Made by a program: the position numbers and the translations under genes
The notes under the pieces: model-generated
What the model was told of the DNA's origin: nothing
What the model saw: only the letters and a program-made list of their open reading frames with translations
Database searches by the model: none
Shown: positions 1 to 8,792 of the stretch, piece after piece
How the letters are laid out: every line of letters starts with the position of its first letter
Numbering within the stretch: the stretch's first letter is position 1
Assembly (NCBI GenBank): GCA_003058525.1
Contig: QBVD01000063.1
Span: forward strand, 1-64,000
Direction: 5' to 3'
Source: a gamma proteobacterium symbiont of Ctena orbiculata
GTDB taxonomy: Bacteria; Pseudomonadota; Gammaproteobacteria; Chromatiales; Chromatiaceae
DNA length: 64,000 nt

Positions 1-1
1 A

Positions 2-142
2 TGGCACCAGATTATCGGCGATCCTACCCTGGCTGACGCCATTCTGGATCGCCTGGTACACAATGCTTACAAGATAAACCTGAAAGGTGAATCCATGCGA
101 AAAAACAAAGCCAAGTTGACACCATCTACCGAGTCTGAGTAA
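2..142 (+). CDS. istB: IS21-family helper ATPase IstB, C-terminal end (partial, cut by window start)
   Basis: Reading from base 2 gives an open frame of 46 residues, from [20 protein letters not shown] to TPSTESE and stop. The pattern [22 protein letters not shown] is the conserved tail of IstB, the AAA+ helper ATPase that works with the IstA transposase in IS21-family elements. The start lies outside the window. The element's terminal repeats follow directly downstream. Whether this copy is intact cannot be judged. Confidence 0.8.
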   Translation, partial: WHQIIGDPTLADAILDRLVHNAYKINLKGESMRKNKAKLTPSTESE

Positions 143-177
143 CAATACACAAAACCCGCGTCGCTGACGCTCCGATG

Positions 178-235
178 GCCGGCAGCTTTCCCGAGTTCAG
201 GTGGCAGCTTTCAGAGAGAATCGGTGGCAGGTTTG
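178..235 (+). repeat. IS21-type right-end repeats
   Basis: Three related blocks follow istB: GGCAGCTTTC at 181-190, GTGGCAGCTTTC at 201-212 and GTGGCAGG from 224. Short repeats of this kind next to istB are typical of the multiple transposase-binding sites at IS21-family ends. The exact terminal dinucleotide and target duplication were not found, because the next mobile element abuts here. Confidence 0.5.
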
Positions 236-296
236 GTGAGAATACGCAGTTAAAACTGTAATCGCCAAAACACAGTACAGACTATAAGGAACCACC

Positions 297-1506
297 ATGG
301 AAAAAGATAGCACGAAACCGATGAGTAAAGTGATCCGAATTGATGAGAGCGAGATCCGAACCCATTTAGATGAAATGGTTAGGGGTAAGGTTGAAGAGAC
401 CTTGAATCAGATGCTGGATGCAGAAGCTGATGAGATGTGCCGGGTGCGGCGTTATGAGCACTCGCCTGATCGCATCGATACGCGAGCTGGCCACTATAAG
501 CGCAAGTTACACACGAAAGCCGGCGAGGTCGAGGTCAAGATGCCGCGTTTACGCCAGCAAACCTTTGATACCGCTATTATAGAGCGGTATCGGCGTCGAG
601 ATATCTCGATTGAGGAAGCCATCGTACAGATCTACCTGGCCGGGGTATCGGTACACCGAATCGAGGATATCACCGAGGCCCTATGGGGTACTCGGGTATT
701 CTCAGGTACCGTCTCCAAGCTCAACCAGAAGGTCTACCAACACATTGAGCGCTGGCGGACCCAGCCCATCGAAGGTGAATATGCTTACGTCTACTTGGAC
801 GGTATCGTACTGAAACGTAGCTGGGGTGGTGAGATAAGGAATGTGTCCGTACTGGCTGCTATCGGCGTGGATGAAAAGGGTTTTCGCCGCGTTCTGGGCG
901 TACAGGAAGGTCATAAAGAGGACAAATCAGGCTGGCTGGGTTTTCTCAAATATCTCAAGAAACGCGGCCTGAAGGGTGTCAGGATAATTATATCCGAAGC
1001 TTGCATGGGTCTGAGTGAAGCGGCAGCCGAGGTCTTTCCTGAGGCTGATTGGCAACGCTGCGTGGTGCATTATTACCGCAACGTATTCTCCCACACGCCC
1101 CGTAGCAACATGCGAGAGGTCTCGGCGATGCTCAAGGCCATCCATGCGCAGGAGAACCGAGAGGCGGCAGCAAGCAAGGCTCAGCGTCGTTGAAAAACTC
1201 AAAGCGATGAAACTCGGTGCAGCGGCTGAGCAGGTTGAGACAGCGATCCATGAGACCTTGACCTACTATGCTTATCCACAGCAGCATTGGCTGAAGCTGA
1301 AGACCAACAACCCAATGGAGCGATTACTCAAGGAAGCCAGGCGTCGCACCAAGGTGGTGGGTGCTTTTCCTGATGGACACTCAGCCCTAATGTTGGTTGC
1401 TGCACGATTGCGTCATGTATCCGCGACCACTTGGGGAACCCGTAAGTACATGAATATGGATTTATTGAAAGAGAAGGATCAAGAAGCTGCTTTCTCAGCA
1501 GCCTGA
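297..1506 (+). pseudogene. IS256-family transposase, frameshifted
   Basis: Two overlapping frames make one Mutator/IS256-type transposase. The first (297-1193) runs from MEKDSTKPMSK to KAIHAQENREAAASKA and then goes out of frame. The second picks up at SVVEKLKAMKLGAAAEQ and ends at 1506. A +1 shift near base 1182 joins them. The first catalytic Asp is visible in YLDGIVLK and the Glu in NNPMERL. The second Asp, normally in a SDGCLGL-like motif, is Glu (residue 234, codon 996-998, SEACMGL). Both the frameshift and this substitution point to a dead transposase. The start has no close alternative. Confidence 0.85.
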
Positions 1507-1542
1507 GTAGCAACCGGAGCCATCACCAAAGAAAAAGTGCGC

Positions 1543-1560
1543 AAGATAATTGACACTACC
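1543..1560. mobile_element. IS256 right terminal inverted repeat and insertion junction
   Basis: The sequence AAGATAATTGACACTACC ends exactly where an istA fragment begins at 1561, so 1560 is probably the outer right end of the IS256 element. No matching GGTAGTGTCAATTATC end was found left of the transposase, so the left end looks deleted or overwritten by the IS21 element there. Confidence 0.55.
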
Positions 1561-1739
1561 TAGTCATCCAGCTTGGATGGGGTCTTACGGTTGGGGTAGC
1601 GTGGTTCTATCACGCCACTGGCTAAATATTTGCGGACCGTATTTCTACTTAATCCTGTTCGCCGGGTTATCTCCCGGATCGGCATTCCTTCACGGAAATG
1701 CCATCGTCTGATTACGCTTAAAAACGCCACGTCGATCAC
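1560..1739 (-). pseudogene. istA: IS21-family transposase IstA, N-terminal fragment
   Basis: The minus strand encodes about 59 residues beginning MIDVAFLSVIRRWHFREG and containing a helix-turn-helix, PIREITRRTGLSRNTVRKYL, the DNA-binding domain of IstA. It breaks off at SKLDD, where the IS256 end supplies a stop; full-length IstA is about 500 residues. The GTG start at 1739 is preceded by AGGAG at suitable spacing. It lies in the opposite orientation to the istB remnant at the window start, so the two come from different insertions or a rearranged one. Confidence 0.75.
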
Positions 1740-1784
1740 TCCAATAGTCTCCTGCAAATTCAAGTTGCAGGGTGAGTTGTGTAC

Positions 1785-1832
1785 GTGGGTCAATTTTCGA
1801 TGCAAATTATGGGGACAGGTGGGTCAATTTTC
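1785..1832. repeat. IS21-type left-end repeats upstream of istA fragment
   Basis: The 14-base sequence GTGGGTCAATTTTC occurs twice, at 1785-1798 and 1819-1832, about 34 bases apart and just upstream of the istA start. Tandem copies at this position fit the transposase-binding sites at the left end of an IS21-type element. From about 1845 to 2150 nothing recognisable is seen. Confidence 0.55.
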
Positions 1833-2151
1833 AGTGCAATTCAACAATGCATGGATTATGAATGTTCTCCTATGGCCCGATATTAGTCGTCTGATCGCAA
1901 GTTAAGTGAACATGTCTGATTTAGACGTGTGGCGTGTTATCCCCAATTGGCATATTCGGCCCAAGACTGCCGACTAGGGGTTGTACGGCAGCAAATCCAA
2001 AAATAGCTGAAAGCAGCAAGTGATGCCATTCATGGGAAATCTAAAAATATCTATTAGATTATCTGGCAAAGCTAAAAATAGTCATATTGAATCCAGTTTT
2101 AACTCCTTAAAATCTAATTTTTATCGTGCCCCTACGTTACAACTTTTCAGC

Positions 2152-3309
2152 TCAGTCCCACTTCAAGGCCCCACCCGTCTGATACTCCGTAACCCGTGTC
2201 TCAAAAAAGTTCTTCTCCTTCCGCAAATGCGCCTGCTCATCCAACCAGGGTAGGGTGGCCTCAGCCCCGGGAAAAGGCTCATCAATCCCAAGCTGCCTGG
2301 CACGCCGATTGGCGATAAACCGGAACTGCCCCACATGGTCCTCCTGGGAGTAACCGAGAATAGGATCGCGCAGGATGTAACTCGCATAACCGATCTCGGC
2401 GGCTTCCGATTCGTCCCACATCTCGCGCAGCACCTGTTTGTCGAGGGTGATGTTCTCTTCCTGGATGATCTGTTTGACCACCCGGATGCCGAATGAGGCG
2501 TGCAGCACTTCGTCGCGCATGATGTATTGCAGTTGCTCGGCGGTGCCTTTCATCAGGCCGCGGCGCTGCAGGGCGAAGATGGGGCTGAAGCCGTTGTAGA
2601 ACCAGCAGCCTTCGAAGATGGCGGCGAAGAAGATGTAGGCCATGACGAAGTTCTGCAGCTCATCCGGGTCGCGCAGGTCGATGTCGGCGCGCAGGATGGA
2701 GGCGAGGCGGCGGTTGGTGATCTGGATCTTCTTGTTGATCTCCGGCACCACCCGGTAGCGGTTGTAGATCTCGCCCTGGTCGAGGCCGATGGTTTCGATG
2801 CAGTGCTGGTAGGTCCAGGTATGCAGCGACTCCTCGTAGACCTGGCGCGCCTGGTAGATCTGCAGTTCGGGTGCCGACATCTTCTCCATCACCGCCAGGC
2901 CGATGTTGCGCATCGCCAGGATGTCGGAGGTGGTGAGGTAGGAGAGCACGTTCTCGTAGACGTGGCGCTCCTCCAGGGTCAACTTGTGCTGGTAGTCGTG
3001 GACATCCTGGGCCATGTTGATGTCCAGCGGGGTCCAGTGATTCTTGTTGGCGTTGAGAAAGTACTCCCAGGCCCAGGGATACTTGAAGGGCGCCAGCTGG
3101 TTGATGTCGGTCATGCCGTTGATGACCCGCTTGTCGTCCGGGTTGACCGGTTCCATGGAGGTCATGGCCTCGGCCTGCTCTTCAGCCTGTATGGCGCGGG
3201 CCGCCTCTTCCACCACATGGGGATGGGCCGGTTGGGTCTCGGTGTTCGCAGGGGCCGGCGTCGATTCGATGGGCGCCGGCTTCGCGAGTGGATCGTCCCA
3301 GTTCAGCAT
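2152..3309 (-). CDS. nrdB: Ribonucleoside-diphosphate reductase class Ia, beta subunit
   Basis: NrdB carries the diferric-tyrosyl radical used by NrdA to reduce ribonucleoside diphosphates to deoxyribonucleotides. The 385-residue product has the ferritin-like pattern of the family: EESLHTWTYQH around residue 150 supplies an iron-binding Glu and His and the likely radical Tyr, and DEVLHASFG supplies a second Glu/His pair. The first ~70 residues are a Pro/Ala-rich extension before the conserved DINQLAPFKYPWAWEYF. The tail YQTGGALKWD is the kind that docks on NrdA. The gene lies 55 bases after nrdA on the same strand, so the two are probably one transcript under the NrdR boxes near 6.55 kb. Confidence 0.95.
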   Translation of the reverse strand: MLNWDDPLAKPAPIESTPAPANTETQPAHPHVVEEAARAIQAEEQAEAMTSMEPVNPDDKRVINGMTDINQLAPFKYPWAWEYFLNANKNHWTPLDINMAQDVHDYQHKLTLEERHVYENVLSYLTTSDILAMRNIGLAVMEKMSAPELQIYQARQVYEESLHTWTYQHCIETIGLDQGEIYNRYRVVPEINKKIQITNRRLASILRADIDLRDPDELQNFVMAYIFFAAIFEGCWFYNGFSPIFALQRRGLMKGTAEQLQYIMRDEVLHASFGIRVVKQIIQEENITLDKQVLREMWDESEAAEIGYASYILRDPILGYSQEDHVGQFRFIANRRARQLGIDEPFPGAEATLPWLDEQAHLRKEKNFFETRVTEYQTGGALKWD

Positions 3310-3364
3310 CTTGTGTTCCTCTCTATTCTTTTATCGCTTGAGTGGTGGCTTTTCATTGAATCGC

Positions 3365-6247
3365 CTACTGGCAGGCCTCGCAGTCCGGATCGAGGATGGA
3401 GCAGGCCTGGGGCGCTTCGCCGCCGGCGCCGATCAAGTCGACACCACTACCGCTGTCCTCCTGCTTGATCGAGGTCTTCTCGGCGCCGGTGGCCCCCATG
3501 GAGCGCAGATAGTAGGTGGTCTTGAGGCCGCGTACCCAGGCCAGCTTGTAGAGGTTGTCCAGTTTCTTGCCGGAAGGCTCGGCCATGTAGAGGTTGAGTG
3601 ATTGCCCCTGGTCGATCCATTTCTGGCGCCGGGAACCGGCCTCCACCAGCCAGCGGGCGTCTATCTCGAAGGCGGTGGCGTAGACCGCCTTGAGCTCCGC
3701 TGGAATACGGTCGATGGGCTGCAGGGAGCCGTCGTAGTATTTCAGGTCGTTGATCATCACCTCGTCCCACAGTCCCAGCTTCTTCAGGTCGTGCACCATG
3801 TAGGGATTGACCACGGTGAACTCGCCGGAGAGGTTCGATTTGACGAACAGGTTCTGGTAGGTCGGCTCGATCGACTGGCTGACACCGCAGATGTTGGAGA
3901 TGGTCGCGGTGGGGGCGATCGCCATGGTGTTGGAGTTGCGCATCCCCTGGATCCGGATCTTCTCCCGCAGAGCGTCCCAGTCGAGGGTCTGGCTCTCGTC
4001 CACCTGCAGGTAGTCGCCCCGTTCCGCCTTCAGCAGCTTGAGGGAGTCGATGGGCAGGACACCCTGGCTCCACAACGAGCCCTCGTAGGTGGAGTAGCGG
4101 CCACGCTCGGCAGCCATGTCTGAGGATGCCTGGATGGCGTAGTAGCTCACCGCCTCCATGGAGCGGTCGGCGAACGCCAGGGCCTCTTCCGAGGTGTAGG
4201 CGAGGCGCTGTTTGTAGAGGGCATCCTGGAAACCCATGATACCGAGGCCGACCGGGCGGTGGCGCAGGTTGGAGTTGCGCGCCTGGGGCACGCTGTAGTA
4301 GTTGTAGTCGATGACGTTGTCGAGCATGCGCATCGCGGTGGTCACCGTCTTCTCCAGCTTCTTCAGATCGAGACCGTTTTCATCCACATGGGCGGTGAGA
4401 TTGACCGAGCCCAGGTTGCAGACCGCGATCTCCTGGTCGTTGGTGTGCAGGGTGATCTCGGTGCAGAGATTGGAGCTGTGCACCATGCCCATATGCTGGT
4501 TGCTGTAACGCAGGTTGCAGGGATCCTTGAAAGTGATCCAGGGATGGCCGGTCTCGAACAGCAGGCCGAGCATCTTGCGCCACAGGTCCATCGCCTTGAC
4601 GGTTTTACTCACATCCAGCAGTCCCTTGGCCGCCTTTTCCTCATAGGCGAGATAGGCCTTTTCGAAGGCCTTGCCGGTGAGCTCGTGCAGATCCGGGGTG
4701 TCGTTGGGCGAGAAAAGGGTCCAGTCGGCCTCTTCGGCGACCCGCTGCATGAAGAGATCGGGGATCCAGTTGGCGGTGTTCATGTCGTGGGTGCGGCGGC
4801 GTTCGTCACCGGTGTTCTTGCGCAGTTCCAGGAACTCCTCGATATCGATGTGCCAGGTCTCCAGGTAGGCGCAGACAGCCCCTTTGCGCTTACCGCCCTG
4901 GTTGACCGCCACCGCGGTGTCGTTGGCCACCTTGAGGAAAGGCACCACGCCCTGGGACTTGCCGTTGGTGCCCTTGATGTGGGCGCCGAGGCCGCGCACA
5001 CGGGTCCAGTCGTTGCCCAGGCCGCCGGCGAACTTGGAGAGCAGGGCGTTGTCCTTGATGCTGCTGTAGATGCCGTCCAGGTCGTCGGGCACGGTGGTCA
5101 GGTAGCAGCTGGAGAGCTGCGGGCGCAGGGTGCCGGAGTTGAACAGGGTCGGCGTGGAGCTCATGAAGTCGAAGGAGGAGAGCAGGTCGTAGAACTCGAT
5201 GGCCCGTGTCTCGCGGTCGATCTCATTGATCGCCAGGCCCATGGCGACGCGCATGAAAAAGGCCTGGGGCAGCTCGAAGCGAATGCCGTCCTCGCTGTGG
5301 ATAAAGTAGCGGTCGTAGAGGGTCTGCAGCCCCAGGTAGGTGAACTGCAGGTCCCGTTCGGGCTTGATGGCGGCGATCAGCCGGTCCAGGTCGTACTGGC
5401 CGAGACGGCCGTCGAGCAGTTCCAGCTCCTGGGCCTGCTGGATATAGCGTTTGAAATAGCTGCAGTAGCTGTCGGCCATCTCCGCCTGGGTGTTGACCGG
5501 GGTGTCGAGACCGAGGAAGCCGAGGGCCTCCCGGCGCAGGATGTCGAGCAGCAGGCGGGCGGCGACCTGGGAGTAGTTGGGCTCCTGATCGATCAGGGTG
5601 CGGGCGCTCATCACTAGGGTCTGGGAGACGTCGCTCTCTTTCACACCGTCGAACAGGTTGCGGCAGGCCTCCTGCAGGATGCGGCTCGCATCCACCTCGT
5701 CCAGACCGATGCAGGCCTCGTTGACCAGGGCCTGCATCCGTTCGATGTCGAGGGGGCGGCTGGAGCCGTCGGCCAGGGTGACATTGACGATATGCTCTTG
5801 AGGAATGCCTTCGACCTCGGCGCGCTTGGCCTCCTCTTCCAGGCGTTTTTGGGTCTGGCGCTCGCGATACAGGACATAGGAGCGGGCGGCCTTGTGTTCG
5901 CCGGAGCGCATCAGCGACAGCTCCACCTGATCCTGAATATCCTCGATGTGCACGGTGGCGTTGTCGGGCAGACGGCGGGTCAGTGCGCCGACCACCTGGT
6001 CGGTGAGGGCCTGGACGGTATCATGAACACGGCTGGAGGCGGCCGCACTGCCGCCCTCGACGGCGAGGAAGGCCTTGGTCATGGCAACGCTGATCTTGCT
6101 GGGGTCGAAGTGAGTAACCTTGCCGTTCCGGCGGATGACCTGGATGCCGCTGGTGGTGCTGGCGCGCGTGTGTGTTTGAGGCTCCTGCATCACGGTCGGC
6201 TGGGTAACTGAAACGGAAGCGTCGCTATTGGCTGCTTGTGTGGCCAT
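3365..6247 (-). CDS. nrdA: Ribonucleoside-diphosphate reductase class Ia, alpha subunit with two ATP cones
   Basis: This is the catalytic subunit of aerobic ribonucleotide reductase. Two successive ATP-cone domains are visible in the first ~240 residues (IQVIRRNGKVTHFDPSKI and then ADGSSRPLDIERMQALVNEA). This recalls the long double-cone NrdA of Pseudomonas rather than the shorter E. coli form. Catalytic features follow: SSCYLTTVPDD, the active-site loop NLCTEITLHTN (Asn, Cys, Glu) and the C-terminal redox tail DCEACQ. The start chosen is the ATG at 6247, 11 codons inside the longest frame, because AGGAG lies just upstream; this gives 960 residues. Downstream is nrdB. Confidence 0.95.
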   Translation of the reverse strand: MATQAANSDASVSVTQPTVMQEPQTHTRASTTSGIQVIRRNGKVTHFDPSKISVAMTKAFLAVEGGSAAASSRVHDTVQALTDQVVGALTRRLPDNATVHIEDIQDQVELSLMRSGEHKAARSYVLYRERQTQKRLEEEAKRAEVEGIPQEHIVNVTLADGSSRPLDIERMQALVNEACIGLDEVDASRILQEACRNLFDGVKESDVSQTLVMSARTLIDQEPNYSQVAARLLLDILRREALGFLGLDTPVNTQAEMADSYCSYFKRYIQQAQELELLDGRLGQYDLDRLIAAIKPERDLQFTYLGLQTLYDRYFIHSEDGIRFELPQAFFMRVAMGLAINEIDRETRAIEFYDLLSSFDFMSSTPTLFNSGTLRPQLSSCYLTTVPDDLDGIYSSIKDNALLSKFAGGLGNDWTRVRGLGAHIKGTNGKSQGVVPFLKVANDTAVAVNQGGKRKGAVCAYLETWHIDIEEFLELRKNTGDERRRTHDMNTANWIPDLFMQRVAEEADWTLFSPNDTPDLHELTGKAFEKAYLAYEEKAAKGLLDVSKTVKAMDLWRKMLGLLFETGHPWITFKDPCNLRYSNQHMGMVHSSNLCTEITLHTNDQEIAVCNLGSVNLTAHVDENGLDLKKLEKTVTTAMRMLDNVIDYNYYSVPQARNSNLRHRPVGLGIMGFQDALYKQRLAYTSEEALAFADRSMEAVSYYAIQASSDMAAERGRYSTYEGSLWSQGVLPIDSLKLLKAERGDYLQVDESQTLDWDALREKIRIQGMRNSNTMAIAPTATISNICGVSQSIEPTYQNLFVKSNLSGEFTVVNPYMVHDLKKLGLWDEVMINDLKYYDGSLQPIDRIPAELKAVYATAFEIDARWLVEAGSRRQKWIDQGQSLNLYMAEPSGKKLDNLYKLAWVRGLKTTYYLRSMGATGAEKTSIKQEDSGSGVDLIGAGGEAPQACSILDPDCEACQ

Positions 6248-6529
6248 CTCTTCTCCTGAATGTGTTCGCATCGTAGCCATTACTGCGCCGGGTCTACGGA
6301 TCTGACTGCCCTGGCTGTCGATTGTCTATAGGTGGTTAAACTATTGTCTTTGTCATGCGGACAGGGTGGCCGGTTTGCGCGGGTCGTTGCATGCCCTGTC
6401 TGCGTCAGGCCTCTTGCCGTGGGGGCGTCTAACCCCGAGGCCGGTTTTTCTCTCTATGGCCGATTATTTTTCCGGCCTTATCCTCTGGTCGTTGATGTAG
6501 AATCAAAAGCCAGATTATTAAAACAGTAA

Positions 6530-6577
6530 ACACAATATATATCCTATTTGGCTGATGTCAACCACAAGATATTGTGT
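6530..6577 (-). promoter_or_regulatory. Pair of NrdR boxes upstream of nrdAB
   Basis: ACACAATATATATCCT (6530-6545) and CCACAAGATATTGTGT (6562-6577) both resemble the NrdR operator consensus ACACWATATATWGTGT. Their starts are 32 bases apart, three helical turns, the spacing known for tandem NrdR boxes. They lie about 280 bases upstream of nrdA. NrdR would repress nrdAB when dATP is high. A second pair sits before nrdD. Confidence 0.8.
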
Positions 6578-6897
6578 ATGAAGCTGTGGAAAAGGGTGCT
6601 CTCTCTGTGCGTGAATTGTGGATAAGTTATGGATTATTATGACCTTTTCTCAAGAAATCATCGGTTTACAGTAGAGGGTGGTGATTGACCTCGAAGGCCT
6701 GTCAGGCGGAGAGAGGCGAAAAATTATTTCTGGCTGGAAATGGACTTAAACGGATCGGGAATTTAGTTCTCCATATGACAGGCCCGTTCATTTCCGAACC
6801 TGATTATCCATCAGTCTCAGCGATGTGCTCTAGCCTGCCTCATCGTCACTGAGGACACTGTGAATATAGGTCGCAAACAGTCGCATATATGAATAGT

Positions 6898-7085
6898 ACG
6901 CAAATGAACGCGAAAAAACGCTATTTTAGCGGTTTATACCAAAAGTATCGGTGAGACACCCCCACTAACGTCGTGTCGCACAAGCTACAGGATAGGGTTC
7001 ATCCAATCTACCCTGTTGAAGAACTAATAAAATACTTGCGTTCATTTGCGGACTTAAAACTATATTTGCGAGCATTTGCGGTTTG
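6898..7085. repeat. Inverted-repeat element in the long nrdA-CBS intergenic region
   Basis: The ~1-kb gap between nrdA and the CBS gene has no convincing gene. It contains CGCAAATGAACGC near 6899-6911 and its perfect reverse complement GCGTTCATTTGCG near 7037-7049, with further TTTGCG motifs to 7080. Similar GCGAAT/TTTGCGG arms flank the element at 7801-8229, so this is probably another member of a dispersed non-coding repeat family. Confidence 0.45.
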
Positions 7086-7316
7086 CTTATAAAGTGCACG
7101 ATCACCTTATCGTTGGCCGGGTATCGTGGGTAATCAAGTTTCCGAATTAAGCATTGGTTTGCCCATAATTCCGATCAGGTTGGGGGAGGAAAAGGGTTGG
7201 CAACCAGATCCAGAATGCGTATCGTTAACGGCCTGTAAAACAACGGTATTTGATCAGAGGCCGTTGGATTGTCTGAACAGGCCCTGAAACAATCGAACTG
7301 ACGAGGAGTTTTATAA

Positions 7317-7769
7317 ATGCTGGTAAGCGAAATCATGACAAGAACACCAAAAACGGTGACTCCGGATACCAAGCTTCTGGAGGTGGTCTCTCTGATGTGC
7401 CTGTTTCGTTACAGCGGCCTTCCAGTGGTAGAGGAGGGTAAATTGTTGGGCATCATAGCGGAAAAGGATGTGTTGCATCGCATGTTCCCCACCCTCGAGG
7501 AGGTCATGGATGGAATGTCGGCGCCTGACTACGACAGCATGATGCTGCAATATAAGGATGTGGTGAATCTACAGGTGTCCGATCTCATGACGCCGAATGT
7601 GATAACGGTCAGCCCGGATATGCACATACTGCGAGCCGCCACGATCATGGCGCGCCATAAGTTCCGCCGTATCCCGGTTGCCGATGGCGGACAGCTGGTG
7701 GGGATGCTCAGCCTGGGCGATATTCACAAGGCGATCTTCCAGGCCAATCTGGCCGAGAGTATCAGTTGA
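7317..7769 (+). CDS. Tandem CBS-domain protein
   Basis: The 150-residue product is essentially two CBS domains: LVSEIMTRTPKTVTPDTKLL with VVEEGKLLGIIAEKDVL, then VSDLMTPNVITVSPDMHI with RRIPVADGGQLVGMLSLGDI. Such pairs form a Bateman module that binds adenine nucleotides or similar ligands. No catalytic domain is fused, so it probably acts as a stand-alone cytoplasmic sensor; the partner is unknown. The ATG at 7317 follows GAGGAG with good spacing. It is a single gene, with a long non-coding stretch before it and repeat elements after it. Confidence 0.85.
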   Translation: MLVSEIMTRTPKTVTPDTKLLEVVSLMCLFRYSGLPVVEEGKLLGIIAEKDVLHRMFPTLEEVMDGMSAPDYDSMMLQYKDVVNLQVSDLMTPNVITVSPDMHILRAATIMARHKFRRIPVADGGQLVGMLSLGDIHKAIFQANLAESIS

Positions 7770-7800
7770 TACCAGGCATTGTGATCCGTTAGGAAAACCA

Positions 7801-8229
7801 GCCGCGAATGAATGCTAATCACCGCGAATAGACGCAAATCTTCTGGCCTAGGGCCTGTTAACACTAATCCAATCGACTCTGCTGGAGCTGTTTTTTTACC
7901 CAGCAAGGCAGAATGAGCGAGGTTTAGCCGTGCTAAATGAGCGAATGATAACGCCGCTGGGTGGAAAAACAGCCCCAGCCCTTCGGGTTGTGCCTGAAAA
8001 TGCGCCACTCGGCGTTGCTCGTCACTCATTTGGAATCACCAAACCTCACTCCTCGCACCTTGATTGGCGCATTTTCAGACACAACAGAGCCGATTGGATT
8101 AGTGTTAACAGGCCCTAGTAAAGCAGAAGGATTGTTTGTAAGCCAAAGCATGTTATCGCAAGAACAGAAGTGTAACTGTTTCATAATAACGTCGGCGAAA
8201 ATTTGCGGTGATTAGCGACCATTTACGGC
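7801..8229. repeat. Outer inverted-repeat element interrupted by a MITE-like insertion
   Basis: The left arm at 7801-7829 (GCCGCGAATGAATGCTAATC and following bases) pairs with the right arm at 8201-8229: the reverse complement of the right arm begins GCCGTAAATGGTCGCTAATC. About three quarters of the 29 positions agree. A second inverted-repeat element (7848-8118) lies between the arms, so the outer element seems to have been the target of a later insertion. No protein is encoded. Confidence 0.5.
7848..8118. mobile_element. 271-bp MITE-like element with perfect 28-bp terminal inverted repeats
   Basis: The left end at 7848-7875 (CTAGGGCCTGTTAACACTAA, then TCCAATCG) is the exact reverse complement of 8091-8118. 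Inside are two further imperfect palindromes: a GCTGTTTTT...ACCCAGC arm near 7886-7905 matched by GCTGGGTGGAAAAACAGC near 7956-7973, and GCCTGAAAATGCGCCA near 7993 matched by TGGCGCATTTTCAGAC near 8066. The transcript or single strand would fold into two large hairpins bracketed by the terminal repeats. It has no coding capacity, so movement would need a transposase in trans. Single-end remnants occur elsewhere in the window. Confidence 0.75.
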
Positions 8230-8232
8230 CAG

Positions 8233-8742
8233 TCAGAACTCGCCGGTGGCGCCGGCAACCATCACATCGAGCATTGCCTGGTTGACGCGAATCGCGATCT
8301 CCGTGAGCTCGGGCGGCAGCAATTCACTGTTGATCAGCATATCCAGATTCAACATCATCAGCCAGAGCTGACCGTCCTTATCTTCCACCATGGCGATACG
8401 GCAGGGCATGTAGGCGGCGTAGATTGGATCGTGAATGATCATCTTCCGCGCATCCTCCGGGTTACAGAACTGGAAGATGTCGAGATAGGGGGTTTTAAGG
8501 CCGCGTGCCTCCAGCTCTTTGGATACCTGCTGTCTGGCGACATATTTCAGATTGATCTCCGCTGCGCGGGACATCAGCGCCTGTACCGCATCATCTCTGG
8601 TGACCCCATCCTTGACACTCATCTGCACCACCGTCTGTTTGATGTCGGTGATATTGATTTCAGGTTGATCACCAGCCAGGGCAGAGGCAGTCAAGAATAG
8701 GCTCAGCAGCAAAGCGAGTCCCAGTGCTTGTATCGATTTCAT
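8233..8742 (-). CDS. Secreted DUF302-domain protein
   Basis: The product has 169 residues. A signal peptide (MKSIQALGLALLLSLFLTAS, cleaved near ALAG) is followed by a DUF302 domain with the family signature FQFCNPEDARKMI, then MPCRIAMVEDKDGQLWLM. DUF302 proteins have no firmly known activity; members occur in sulfur oxidisers next to c-type cytochromes. Here it is followed on the same strand by a diheme cytochrome, so a periplasmic electron- or sulfur-transfer role is plausible but inferred. The ATG at 8742 follows GGGAG with 7-base spacing. Confidence 0.8.
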   Translation of the reverse strand: MKSIQALGLALLLSLFLTASALAGDQPEINITDIKQTVVQMSVKDGVTRDDAVQALMSRAAEINLKYVARQQVSKELEARGLKTPYLDIFQFCNPEDARKMIIHDPIYAAYMPCRIAMVEDKDGQLWLMMLNLDMLINSELLPPELTEIAIRVNQAMLDVMVAGATGEF

Positions 8743-8792
8743 AGCATTCTCCCGAATGTTTCGGTTTATTGATTTATTGTGAAATTGTCCGT

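Noticed and set aside
2500-5617. Long plus-strand open frames opposite nrdB and nrdA
   Set aside because: They mirror strongly coding minus-strand genes, have low-complexity Val/Gly/His-rich translations and no ribosome sites.
6332-6529. 65-codon plus-strand frame upstream of nrdA
   Set aside because: It lies in the nrdA leader next to the NrdR boxes and has no protein-like motif.
7724-8215. Short frames on both strands across the MITE-like element
   Set aside because: They run through inverted repeats and encode only repeat translations such as GLVLTGP.
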